A stretch of 64,000 nucleotides of DNA from Pseudomonas triticicola. Lineage in GTDB: Bacteria; Pseudomonadota; Gammaproteobacteria; Pseudomonadales; Pseudomonadaceae. Position numbers and translations under genes: made by a program. The DNA is taken from contig NZ_JAHSTX010000001.1 of the NCBI RefSeq assembly GCF_019145375.1, forward strand, positions 372,001 to 436,000, given 5' to 3'. Below, piece by piece: positions 16,583-24,271 of the stretch (position 1 is the first letter of the stretch; each line of letters begins with the position of its first letter). Under the pieces are notes generated by a model, which saw nothing but the letters and a program-made list of their open reading frames with translations, was not told where the DNA came from and made no database searches.

Positions 16583-18676
16583 ATGGCAAACCCGGACGCC
16601 CTGAATCAGCAGCGATCTTCTGCTCGCCTGCTGCAACCGACCGTCAAATCGCATCTGGCCTACACGCTGCTGTGCGCACTGGTCATGATGGTCATGTTTT
16701 CCGCGCTGCGCCTCGCGCTGCTGGTCTACAACCGCGAGATGATCCTCGACACGCCGGCCGCGACCTTCCTTGAAGCGTTCGTCAACGGTCTGCGTTTCGA
16801 CCTGCGCCTGGTGGTGTACCTGTGCATTCCGCTGGTGCTGGCACTGTTCAGTGCCCGGGCCATGGCCGCGCGCGGTTTCTTCCGTCTGTGGCTGACCGTC
16901 GCGTCGAGCATCGCGCTGTTCCTCGGCCTGATGGAAATGGACTTCTACCGCGAGTTTCACCAGCGCCTCAATGGTCTGGTGTTCCAGTACGTGAAAGAAG
17001 ACCCGAAAACCGTAATGAGCATGCTCTGGTACGGTTTTCCGGTGGTGCGCTACGTGCTGGCATGGGTAATCGGCACGGTCATTCTGACCCTGGCGTTCAA
17101 AGGCGCCGACCGCGCCACCCGCCCGCGCGGACCGTTCAGCGGCGGCAGCGTCAGCTCCCGTCAGGTTGCGCCGTGGTACACCCGCCTGGCGGTGTTCGTG
17201 GTCTGCCTGCTGATCTGCGTCGTCGCCGCTCGCGGCACCTTGCGTCAAGGCCCGCCGATGCGTTGGGGTGACGTCTACACCACCGATTCCAACTTCGCCA
17301 ACCAGCTCGGCCTCAACGGCACGCTGTCGCTGATCGCCGCGGCCAAGGCGCGCATGGGCGAAGACCGCGACAACATCTGGAAAGCCACGCTGCCGCAGGA
17401 ACAGGCGCAGCAAGTGGTGCGCGACATGTTGCTGATGCCCGACGACAAACTGGTCGATGCCGATATCGCCGCTGTTCGCCGCGACTACCTGCCGCCGGCC
17501 GACAAGACCCTGCCGATCAAGAACGTCGTGGTGATCCTGATGGAAAGCATGGCCGGTCACTCGGTCGGTGCTTTGGGCGCGCCGGGCAATATCACCCCGT
17601 ACCTGGACAAGCTGTCGAAGGAAGGTCTGCTGTTCGACCGTTTCTTCTCCAACGGCACCCACACCCACCAGGGCATGTTCGCGACCATGGCCTGCTTCCC
17701 CAACCTGCCAGGTTTCGAATACCTGATGCAGACCCCGGAAGGCAGCCACAAACTGTCCGGCCTGCCGCAGCTGCTCAGCGCCCGCGACTATGACGACGTC
17801 TACGTCTACAACGGCGACTTCGCCTGGGATAACCAGTCGGGCTTCTTCAGCAACCAGGGCATGACCAACTTCGTTGGCCGCAACGACTTCGTCAATCCGG
17901 TGTTCTCCGATCCGACCTGGGGCGTTTCCGACCAGGACATGTTCGATCGTGGCCTGCAGGAACTGAAGGCGCGGGAAAACGGCAAGCCGTTCTACGCATT
18001 GCTGCAAACACTGTCCAACCACACGCCGTACGCCTTGCCGACGCCATTGCCGGTCGAGCGCGTCACTGACCGTGGCAGCCTCAACGAACACCTGACCGCC
18101 ATGCGCTACTCCGATTGGGCGCTCGGCCAGTTCTTCGAGAAGGCGCGCAAAGAGAAGTATTTCAACGAAACCCTGTTCGTCATCGTCGGCGACCACGGCT
18201 TCGGCAACGAGCGCCAGATCACCGAAATGGACCTGGGCCGCTTCAACGTGCCGATGCTGATGATCGCCCCGGGCATCCAGCAGAAGTTCGGTACCCGCGA
18301 CCACACCGTGGGCACGCAGATCGACATCGTGCCGACCATCATGGGCCGTCTCGGTGGCGAAGTGCGTCACCAGTGCTGGGGCCGCGACCTGCTCAACCTG
18401 CCGCAGGGCGACACCGGTTTTGGCGTGATCAAGCCTTCGGGCAGCGAGCAGACCACCGCCATCGTCACCGCCGATGAGATTCTGGTACTGCCGCGTGACA
18501 AGGACATGGGGCCGAAAATCTGGAAATATCAGCTTGGCGCCAACCCGCACGCCGAAGTTGTGCCGGACGCGCCGCGCACTGCCGAACTCAAACTCAAACT
18601 TGAAGCGTTCCTGCAAACCGCGACCAAGAGCCTGCTCGATAACACCGCCGGTGTCATTCACGGCAAGCCGGACTGA
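16583..18676 (+). CDS. LTA synthase-family (sulfatase-fold) membrane phosphotransferase
   Basis: A 697-residue inner-membrane enzyme with about five N-terminal transmembrane segments (residues 25-220) and a large periplasmic alkaline-phosphatase/sulfatase-fold domain (about 300-600). Metal-site motifs include Leu-Met-Glu-Ser-Met (Glu ligand), Gly-Thr-His-Thr-His-Gln-Gly-Met-Phe around the likely nucleophilic Thr, and Val-Gly-Asp-His-Gly-Phe. In Gram-negatives such enzymes move phosphoglycerol or phosphoethanolamine onto periplasmic glucans or lipids; lipoteichoic acid itself is not expected. The exact donor and acceptor are unknown. A strong terminator follows. Confidence 0.9.
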   Translation: MANPDALNQQRSSARLLQPTVKSHLAYTLLCALVMMVMFSALRLALLVYNREMILDTPAATFLEAFVNGLRFDLRLVVYLCIPLVLALFSARAMAARGFFRLWLTVASSIALFLGLMEMDFYREFHQRLNGLVFQYVKEDPKTVMSMLWYGFPVVRYVLAWVIGTVILTLAFKGADRATRPRGPFSGGSVSSRQVAPWYTRLAVFVVCLLICVVAARGTLRQGPPMRWGDVYTTDSNFANQLGLNGTLSLIAAAKARMGEDRDNIWKATLPQEQAQQVVRDMLLMPDDKLVDADIAAVRRDYLPPADKTLPIKNVVVILMESMAGHSVGALGAPGNITPYLDKLSKEGLLFDRFFSNGTHTHQGMFATMACFPNLPGFEYLMQTPEGSHKLSGLPQLLSARDYDDVYVYNGDFAWDNQSGFFSNQGMTNFVGRNDFVNPVFSDPTWGVSDQDMFDRGLQELKARENGKPFYALLQTLSNHTPYALPTPLPVERVTDRGSLNEHLTAMRYSDWALGQFFEKARKEKYFNETLFVIVGDHGFGNERQITEMDLGRFNVPMLMIAPGIQQKFGTRDHTVGTQIDIVPTIMGRLGGEVRHQCWGRDLLNLPQGDTGFGVIKPSGSEQTTAIVTADEILVLPRDKDMGPKIWKYQLGANPHAEVVPDAPRTAELKLKLEAFLQTATKSLLDNTAGVIHGKPD

Positions 18677-18699
18677 TCACTCCTTAAAGTCCACGCAAT

Positions 18700-18734
18700 A
18701 AAAAGAGGCCCTTGAAAAAGGGCCTCTTTTTTTA
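18700..18734. terminator. Bidirectional terminator between convergent genes
   Basis: AAAAAGAGGCCC and GGGCCTCTTTTT form a perfect stem with A and T tracts on its two sides, so it can end both the sulfatase-type gene on the plus strand and the small DUF3309 gene on the minus strand. Confidence 0.93.
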
Positions 18735-18747
18735 CAGCTTCAAATCG

Positions 18748-18900
18748 TCATATCTTGCCGAGTAACAACAGCACCAGCAGCACGACCAACACCACGCCGA
18801 TAATGCCCGACGGGCCATAACCCCAACTTCTGGAGTGCGGGAAGACCGGTAGACCACCGATCAGCAACAGGATCAGGATGATGATTAGAATTGTGCCCAT
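18748..18900 (-). CDS. DUF3309-type small membrane protein
   Basis: A 50-residue protein made of two hydrophobic helices (about residues 3-17 and 33-48) flanking a Pro-His-Ser-Arg-Ser-Trp-Gly-Tyr-Gly-Pro-Ser-Gly hinge, ending in Leu-Leu-Gly-Lys-Ile. This is the layout of the DUF3309 family of small proteobacterial membrane proteins. On the minus strand an AAGGAAATC ribosome binding site lies a few bases upstream of the ATG. The gene is easily missed because of its size. Function unknown. Confidence 0.85.
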   Translation of the reverse strand: MGTILIIILILLLIGGLPVFPHSRSWGYGPSGIIGVVLVVLLVLLLLGKI

Positions 18901-19230
18901 GGGTGATTTCCTTGTTCAGAGTCTGGAAGAGTCTTGATGCTCAGTGGGCAGCTGGAGAGCAACTAAATTCCAGCCGGCTTACATGTTCCGACTTGCGCCG
19001 ATGAAAAATAATTCAATGTTTTTTTAATGTATTTGGATTGCTCTGTTATTTCCTTTAAAGCAGAAAAGCAAAAGATCGCAGCCTTCGGCAGCTCCTACAG
19101 GAGACCATCCCGAAAACGATGACGGCAGGAATCTTTTGATCCTCCATTCAGCAACTGGATGGAGCGTGGGCGAACGAAGTTCCTTCGCTACACTCGGCGC
19201 ATCTCTCCCGGAACAACAAGGCTGTCCGCT
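18901..19230. other. Intergenic region with A/T-rich part, REP unit and hairpin
   Basis: This 330-base gap separates the divergent DUF3309 and SDR genes. About 18990-19070 is notably A/T-rich, then comes the REP unit at 19069-19101, then a 10-bp hairpin at 19142-19164 (CTCCATTCAG against CTGGATGGAG, loop of three) without a T run. I see no gene. Confidence 0.6.
19069..19101. repeat. REP element of a second family
   Basis: AAAAGATCGCAGCCTTCGGC followed by AGCTCCTACAGG is a dispersed Pseudomonas palindromic unit distinct in sequence from the GAGCGAGC-type REPINs. It occurs singly here. Confidence 0.75.
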
Positions 19231-20046
19231 ATGCAAAATCGCATGATGATCACTGGTGCAGGCTCAGGCCTGGGTCGCGAAATCGCCCTGCGCTGGGCCC
19301 GTGAAGGCTGGCGGCTGGCCTTGTCCGATGTCAGTGAACCCGGCCTGCAGGAAACCCTGAAACTGGTGCGCGAGGCGGGCGGTGATGGTTTCATCCAGCG
19401 CTGCGACGTGCGCGATTACAGCCAGCTCACCGCATTCGCCCAGGCCTGCGAGGAGAAGCTCGGCGGCATCGACATCATCGTCAACAATGCCGGCGTCGCC
19501 TCGGGCGGATTCTTCAGCGAGTTGTCGCTGGAAGACTGGGACTGGCAGATCGCGATCAACCTGATGGGTGTGGTCAAGGGCTGCAAGGCGTTCCTGCCGC
19601 TGCTGGAACAGAGCAAGGGCAAGATCATCAACATCGCCTCCATGGCTGCGTTGATGCAAGGCCCGGCAATGAGCAACTACAACGTGGCCAAGGCCGGCGT
19701 AGTGGCGTTGTCGGAAAGTCTGCTGATCGAACTGGCGCAACAGGAAGTGGCGGTGCATGTGGTTTGCCCATCGTTCTTCCAGACCAACTTGCTCGATTCT
19801 TTCCGTGGCCCGACCCCGGCCATGAAAGCCCAGGTCGGCAAGTTGCTGGAAAGTTCGCCGATCAGTGCCGCCGACATCGCTGACTACATCTATCAGCAAG
19901 TCGCCGCCGGCGAATTCCTGATTCTGCCTCACGAACAAGGGCGCATGGCTTGGGCGATCAAGCAAAAGAATCCGCAACTGCTCTACAACGAGATGACTTC
20001 CATGGCCGAGAAAATGCGCGCCAAGGCCAAACAAAACAACGCTTGA
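19231..20046 (+). CDS. SDR-family oxidoreductase
   Basis: A 271-residue classical short-chain dehydrogenase. The cofactor motif Thr-Gly-Ala-Gly-Ser-Gly-Leu-Gly is at about residues 7-14, Asn-Asn-Ala-Gly near 87, and the catalytic Tyr-x3-Lys appears as Tyr-Asn-Val-Ala-Lys. The ATG at 19231 puts the nucleotide fold at the N-terminus as expected; the open frame runs 72 bases further upstream. The extended C-terminus (about 235-271) is Lys/Met-rich. Substrate unknown. Confidence 0.9.
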   Translation: MQNRMMITGAGSGLGREIALRWAREGWRLALSDVSEPGLQETLKLVREAGGDGFIQRCDVRDYSQLTAFAQACEEKLGGIDIIVNNAGVASGGFFSELSLEDWDWQIAINLMGVVKGCKAFLPLLEQSKGKIINIASMAALMQGPAMSNYNVAKAGVVALSESLLIELAQQEVAVHVVCPSFFQTNLLDSFRGPTPAMKAQVGKLLESSPISAADIADYIYQQVAAGEFLILPHEQGRMAWAIKQKNPQLLYNEMTSMAEKMRAKAKQNNA

Positions 20047-20109
20047 TCTTGTTCGATTCCCGCCGCGTCGTTAGGGTGGCCGCCACGGTCACCCTGTCGA
20101 GACGCCTCC

Positions 20110-20442
20110 ATGCTCAATTACTTGTGGTTCTTCCTTGCGGCGCTGTTTGAAATCGCCGGCTGTTTTGCCTTCTACATGTGGCTGCGCCAGGGCAAGAGTG
20201 CGTTATGGGTGATTCCCGCGTTGCTCAGCCTGACCCTGTTCGCGCTGTTGCTGACCCGTGTTGAAGCGGCCTACGCCGGGCGCGCCTATGCCGCGTATGG
20301 CGGGATCTACATCGTTGCTTCGATTGGCTGGCTGGCGGTGGTCGAGCGGGTGCGTCCGCTGGGCTCGGACTGGATTGGCATGGCGCTGTGCGTGGTCGGT
20401 GCCAGCATCATTCTGTTCGGGCCGCGCTTTTCCGCCGCCTGA
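20110..20442 (+). CDS. ynfA: YnfA-family (UPF0060) membrane protein
   Basis: A 110-residue inner-membrane protein with four predicted helices, matching the UPF0060 family by Phe-Glu-Ile-Ala-Gly-Cys-Phe near the start, Ala-Ala-Tyr-Gly-Gly-Ile-Tyr-Ile in the middle and the Asp-Trp-Ile-Gly turn. The family is related to small multidrug-resistance transporters, but its role in Pseudomonas is not established. It follows the SDR gene by about 60 bases. Confidence 0.93.
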   Translation: MLNYLWFFLAALFEIAGCFAFYMWLRQGKSALWVIPALLSLTLFALLLTRVEAAYAGRAYAAYGGIYIVASIGWLAVVERVRPLGSDWIGMALCVVGASIILFGPRFSAA

Positions 20443-20575
20443 GGCGTTTGTGCGAAGCGTCTGACAGCTGTGGGCGTGGGCAGCTGTAGGGCAAGACTGA
20501 TTTGCTCGTCGTGGATTGTGAAGACGCTGTAAGCCGCGCATCTTCAGGGTTTGCCAGTCCTGAAGGATGAATCCC

Positions 20576-20761
20576 ATGCTTGTACTCAGCCGTGTGGTCG
20601 GTGAGTTGATTTCAATCGGAGACGACATCACCCTGCGTGTTCTGTCGGTCAACGGCTCCAGCGTGCGCTTCGGCGTCGAGGCGCCGAAAAAGGTCCATGT
20701 ACACCGCGCCGAGGTCTATGACCGGATCAAGCGCAAGGAGGCAGCGGCGAAGGCTGGCTGA
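20576..20761 (+). CDS. rsmI: CsrA/RsmA-family RNA-binding regulator, RsmI type
   Basis: A 61-residue CsrA-family protein that binds GGA motifs in mRNA leaders and sRNAs to control translation. Arg44 in Val-His-Arg-Ala-Glu-Val-Tyr, the key RNA-contacting residue, is present. The sequence begins [10 protein letters not shown], which differs from the usual RsmA start and matches my memory of RsmI of fluorescent pseudomonads, one of three paralogues. The ATG at 20576 has a GAAGGA ribosome binding site eight bases upstream; an ATG at 20567 overlaps that site and is unlikely. Confidence 0.85.
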   Translation: MLVLSRVVGELISIGDDITLRVLSVNGSSVRFGVEAPKKVHVHRAEVYDRIKRKEAAAKAG

Positions 20762-20766
20762 CGGTT

Positions 20767-20994
20767 TCAGTCGAATAGATGCTTGGGTACGTCGTGCTTG
20801 AGCATCAGCTGGCACTGTTCGCTTTCCGGGTCGAACACGATCAATGCCTGGCCTTTGGTCAATGCCTGGCGCACGCGCAGCACGCGGGTCTCCAGCGGGG
20901 TGTCATCGCCGTTGTCGGTACCGTCGCGGGTGACGAAATCCTCGATCAGGCGGGTGAGGGTGTCGACTTCAAGCGCGTCGTGGGGAATGAGCAT
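20767..20994 (-). CDS. YheU-family (UPF0270) protein
   Basis: A 75-residue protein of the YheU family, recognised by Met-Leu-Ile-Pro-His-Asp-Ala-Leu at the start, Leu-Ile-Glu-Asp-Phe-Val-Thr-Arg-Asp-Gly-Thr-Asp and Val-Phe-Asp. The ATG at 20994 is chosen because the family begins at Met-Leu-Ile-Pro; an upstream frame would add five residues. It converges with rsmI, leaving only five bases between the two stops. Function unknown. Confidence 0.9.
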   Translation of the reverse strand: MLIPHDALEVDTLTRLIEDFVTRDGTDNGDDTPLETRVLRVRQALTKGQALIVFDPESEQCQLMLKHDVPKHLFD

Positions 20995-21075
20995 GGGCAC
21001 CTCGGTCAAATCAATGTCGGGATGCTACGGGGAATGGGTTTCGTCTGCCAGTTCTGTATCGGTCTTGCCGGCCCA

Positions 21076-21139
21076 TTCGCGAGCAGGCTCGCTCCCACAT
21101 TTGAAAGCGATCCCCTGTGGGAGCGAGCCTGCTCGCGAA
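21076..21139. repeat. REPIN-type inverted repeat
   Basis: TTCGCGAGCAGGCTCGCTCCCACA and its complement enclose a short spacer. It lies between the start of the YheU gene and the end of the M42 peptidase gene. Confidence 0.9.
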
Positions 21140-21163
21140 AGCGATTATCTGTTCACCGAAGGC

Positions 21164-22360
21164 TCAACTGTCAGAACGCTGCCCCACCAGACTGTCCACC
21201 GGCGGCACGCGGGTTTCGCTTTCCATCTGCGTGTCATGCTCGATCTGATGGCTGAAACGATCCAGTGAAGCATTGGCCGGCGCCGCATCGCTGGCGAAGA
21301 CCGGCGGGCTGAGAATGTACGCGCCGAGCAAGCGACTGAGCGCCGCCAGACTGTCGATGTGCGTGCGTTCGTAGCCGTGGGTGGCATCGCAGCCGAAAGC
21401 GAGCAGGGCGGTGCGAATGTCGTGGCCGGCGGTGACCGCCGAGTGCGCATCGCTGAAGTAATAGCGGAACATGTCACGGCGCACCGGCAATTCGTGTTCA
21501 TCGGCCAGACGCAACAGATGCCGCGACAGGTGATAGTCATACGGCCCGCCCGAATCCTGCATCGCCACGCTCACCGCGTGTTCGCTGGAATGCTGGCCGG
21601 GGGCGACCGGTGCGATGTCGATGCCGACAAACTCACTGACGTCCCACGGCAATGCCGCCGCTGCACCGCTGCCGGTTTCCTCGGTGATGGTGAACAGTGG
21701 ATGGCAATCGATGTTCAGTTCCTGGCCGCTGTCGACAATTGCCTTCAGTGCCGCGAGCAATGCGGCAACACCGGCCTTGTCGTCGAGGTGGCGGGCGCTG
21801 ATATGGCCGCTTTCGGTGAACTCCGGCAGCGGATCGAAGGCCACCACGTCGCCGACATGAATGCCCAGCGATTCGCAATCGGCTTTGGTCGTGCAGTAGG
21901 CGTCCAGCCGCAGCTCGACATGATCCCAACTGATCGGCATTTCATCGACCTGGGTGTTGAACGCATGCCCGGACGCCATCAGCGGCAGCACGCTGCCGCG
22001 AATCACCCCGGTGTCGGTAAACAGGCTGACCCGGCTGCCCTCGGCAAAGCGGCTTGACCAGCAACCGACCGGGGCGAGGGTCAGGCGACCGTTGTCTTTC
22101 ACCGCACGCACAGCGGCGCCGATGGTGTCCAGATGCGCCGATACCGCGCGGTCAGGGCTGCTCTTTTTGCCCTTCAACGTCGCGCGAATGGTGCCGCGCC
22201 GGGTCATTTCGAACGGAATGCCCAGCTCTTCAAGACGCTCGGCGACATAGCGCACGATGGTGTCGGTGAACCCGGTAGGGCTGGGAATGGCGAGCATTTC
22301 CAGCAGGACTTTTTGCAGGTAAGCCAGATCCGGTTCAGGGATTTGTGGGGTCATGGTCAT
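21164..22360 (-). CDS. M42-family metallopeptidase of the NAGGN osmoprotectant operon
   Basis: A 398-residue M42/M20-type co-catalytic zinc peptidase. Metal and catalytic residues are visible in Ala-His-Leu-Asp-Thr-Ile-Gly, His-Leu-Asp-Asp-Lys-Ala-Gly, Thr-Glu-Glu-Thr-Gly and the C-terminal Ala-Thr-His-Gly-Tyr-Glu-Arg-Thr-His. The ATG at 22360 has an AGGAG six bases upstream. It is the third gene after the two that make N-acetylglutaminylglutamine amide, and this peptidase is a constant partner of that pair. It may trim or recycle the dipeptide, but its reaction is not established. A REPIN separates it from the preceding gene. Confidence 0.88.
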   Translation of the reverse strand: MTMTPQIPEPDLAYLQKVLLEMLAIPSPTGFTDTIVRYVAERLEELGIPFEMTRRGTIRATLKGKKSSPDRAVSAHLDTIGAAVRAVKDNGRLTLAPVGCWSSRFAEGSRVSLFTDTGVIRGSVLPLMASGHAFNTQVDEMPISWDHVELRLDAYCTTKADCESLGIHVGDVVAFDPLPEFTESGHISARHLDDKAGVAALLAALKAIVDSGQELNIDCHPLFTITEETGSGAAAALPWDVSEFVGIDIAPVAPGQHSSEHAVSVAMQDSGGPYDYHLSRHLLRLADEHELPVRRDMFRYYFSDAHSAVTAGHDIRTALLAFGCDATHGYERTHIDSLAALSRLLGAYILSPPVFASDAAPANASLDRFSHQIEHDTQMESETRVPPVDSLVGQRSDS

Positions 22361-22430
22361 GGAAACTCCTGATGGGTTGAGCACACCGATGGTTTCGATG
22401 AGGAAAATTGGTGGTGACGTTCAGGGCCTC

Positions 22431-22496
22431 TTCGCGAGCAGGCTCGCTCCCACATTTGGAATGCATTCCCCTGTGGGAGCGAGCCTGCTCGCGAAG
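22431..22496. repeat. REPIN-type inverted repeat inside the NAGGN operon
   Basis: Two inverted GAGCGAGCCTGCTCGCGAA-type modules with a short spacer sit in the 159-base gap between the synthetase and peptidase genes. In the mRNA it would form a strong hairpin that could lower or stabilise expression of one side. Confidence 0.92.
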
Positions 22497-22519
22497 GCGT
22501 CAGCCGGAACAACGATGGT

Positions 22520-24268
22520 TCAAGAGACAGCCGGCTGACTATGTGGAAACAACAGATCGACAAAGCGTTCCGCCGTCGGCTGCGGTTCGTGGTTGGCGAG
22601 GCCGGCGCGTTCGTTGGCTTCGATGAACACGTACTCGGGCTGATCCGCCGCCCGCACCATCAGATCGAGCCCGACCATTGGAATGTCCAGCGCCCGCGCC
22701 GCACGCACTGCCGCGTCGACCAGCGTTGGATGAAGAATGTCGGTCACGTCTTCCAGCGTCCCACCGGTGTGCAGGTTGGCCGTGCGCCGCACGAACAGAT
22801 GCTCGCCGGCCGGCAGGATGCTGCTGTAGTCGTAGCCGGCCGCGTGCAGCGTGCGTTGGGTTTCGTGGTCCAGCGGAATCTTGCTTTCGCCACTGGTGGC
22901 CGCTTGCCGGCGGCGGCTCTGCGCTTCGATCAGCGCACCAATCGAATGCTGACCATCGCCGACCACTTCGGCGGGCTTGCGAATCGCCGCCGCAACCACT
23001 TCAAAGCCGATCACTACGATGCGCAGATCAAGACCTTCGTGGAAGCTCTCCAGCAGCACGCGACTGTCGAACTGCTTCGCCGTTTCGATGGCCTTCTGCA
23101 CTTCTTCGATGGTGCGCAGATCCACGGCGACGCCGTGGCCCTGTTCGCCATCGAGAGGTTTGACTACCACCCGTTGGTGTTCATCGAGGAAGGCCAGGTT
23201 GTCGTCGGCATTGCCCGCCAGTTGCTGTGCCGGCAGTTTCAGGCCGGCGGCTTTGAGCACCTTGTGGGTCAGGCTCTTGTCCTGGCACAAGGTCATGCTG
23301 ATCGCACTGGTCAGGTCGCTCAGCGACTCGCGGCAACGAACGCGACGGCCGCCATGGCTGAGGGTGAACAGCCCGGCGTCGGCGTCATCCACTTGCACGT
23401 CGATGCCGCGTCGATGCGCTTCTTCGACGATGATCCGTGCGTATGGATTGAAATTCGCCTCAGGCCCCGGCCCAAGAAACAGCGGCTGGTTGATGCCGTT
23501 CTTGCGCTTGATGGCAAAGGTCGGCAGGTTGCGGAAACCCAGTTTGGCGTAAAGGTTTTTCGCCTGACGGTTGTCGTGCAGCACCGACAGATCCAGATAA
23601 GCCAGGCCGCGACTCATGAAGTGCTCGACCAGATGTCGCACCAGCACTTCGCCGACGCCGGGGCGCGAGCAATGCGGGTCGACCGCCAGGCACCAGAGGC
23701 TGCTGCCGTGTTCCGGATCGTTGAAGGCTTTTTGATGATTGAGGCCCATGACACTGCCGATCACCGCGCCGCTGTCTTCGTCTTCCGCCAGCCAGTACAC
23801 CGGGCCGCCCTGATGATGGGGGGTGAGCAGCTCCGGGTCGATCGGCAACATGCCGCGCGCCTGATACAAACGGTTGATGCCCTGCCAGTCGGTTTCGCTC
23901 TGCGCGCGACGAATGCGGAAGCCGCGAAACACCCGCGTGGCCTGCCGGTAATCGCTGAACCACAAACGCAGGGTGTCGGATGGATCGAGAAACAGCTGCG
24001 TCGGCTCGAGGCCGAGAATCTGCTGCGGTGCGGCAACATACAGGGCGATATCGCGTTCGCCGGGCTGCTCGTTGAGCAGCTCCTGCGCCAGCGACGCCGG
24101 GTCGGGAAAGGTATGACCGATCAGCAGCCGGCCCCAACCGCAATGCACGGCAATCGGGGCGCTGGCAGGCTCGCTGCCGTCTTCGGCCAGGCGCGCCTGC
24201 AAACGTTCATACGAGGGGGCCTGACCACGCAGCAGGCGCTGGTTGATGGACGTGGCATGGGGTTTCAT
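22520..24268 (-). CDS. ngg: N-acetylglutaminylglutamine synthetase
   Basis: A 582-residue fusion enzyme. The N-terminal half (about residues 90-280) is a GNAT acetyltransferase, with Leu-Ala-Val-Asp-Pro and a following Gly-Val-Gly-Glu-Val-Leu acyl-CoA loop. The C-terminal half (about 295-580) is an ATP-grasp ligase (Val-Val-Lys-Pro-Leu-Asp-Gly-Glu-Gln-Gly-His-Gly). It acetylates and joins two glutamines to form the dipeptide osmolyte precursor. The ATG at 24268 comes three bases after the stop of the amidotransferase gene, so translation is coupled; a TTG just before it is possible but less likely. Confidence 0.92.
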   Translation of the reverse strand: MKPHATSINQRLLRGQAPSYERLQARLAEDGSEPASAPIAVHCGWGRLLIGHTFPDPASLAQELLNEQPGERDIALYVAAPQQILGLEPTQLFLDPSDTLRLWFSDYRQATRVFRGFRIRRAQSETDWQGINRLYQARGMLPIDPELLTPHHQGGPVYWLAEDEDSGAVIGSVMGLNHQKAFNDPEHGSSLWCLAVDPHCSRPGVGEVLVRHLVEHFMSRGLAYLDLSVLHDNRQAKNLYAKLGFRNLPTFAIKRKNGINQPLFLGPGPEANFNPYARIIVEEAHRRGIDVQVDDADAGLFTLSHGGRRVRCRESLSDLTSAISMTLCQDKSLTHKVLKAAGLKLPAQQLAGNADDNLAFLDEHQRVVVKPLDGEQGHGVAVDLRTIEEVQKAIETAKQFDSRVLLESFHEGLDLRIVVIGFEVVAAAIRKPAEVVGDGQHSIGALIEAQSRRRQAATSGESKIPLDHETQRTLHAAGYDYSSILPAGEHLFVRRTANLHTGGTLEDVTDILHPTLVDAAVRAARALDIPMVGLDLMVRAADQPEYVFIEANERAGLANHEPQPTAERFVDLLFPHSQPAVS

Positions 24269-24271
24269 CAA

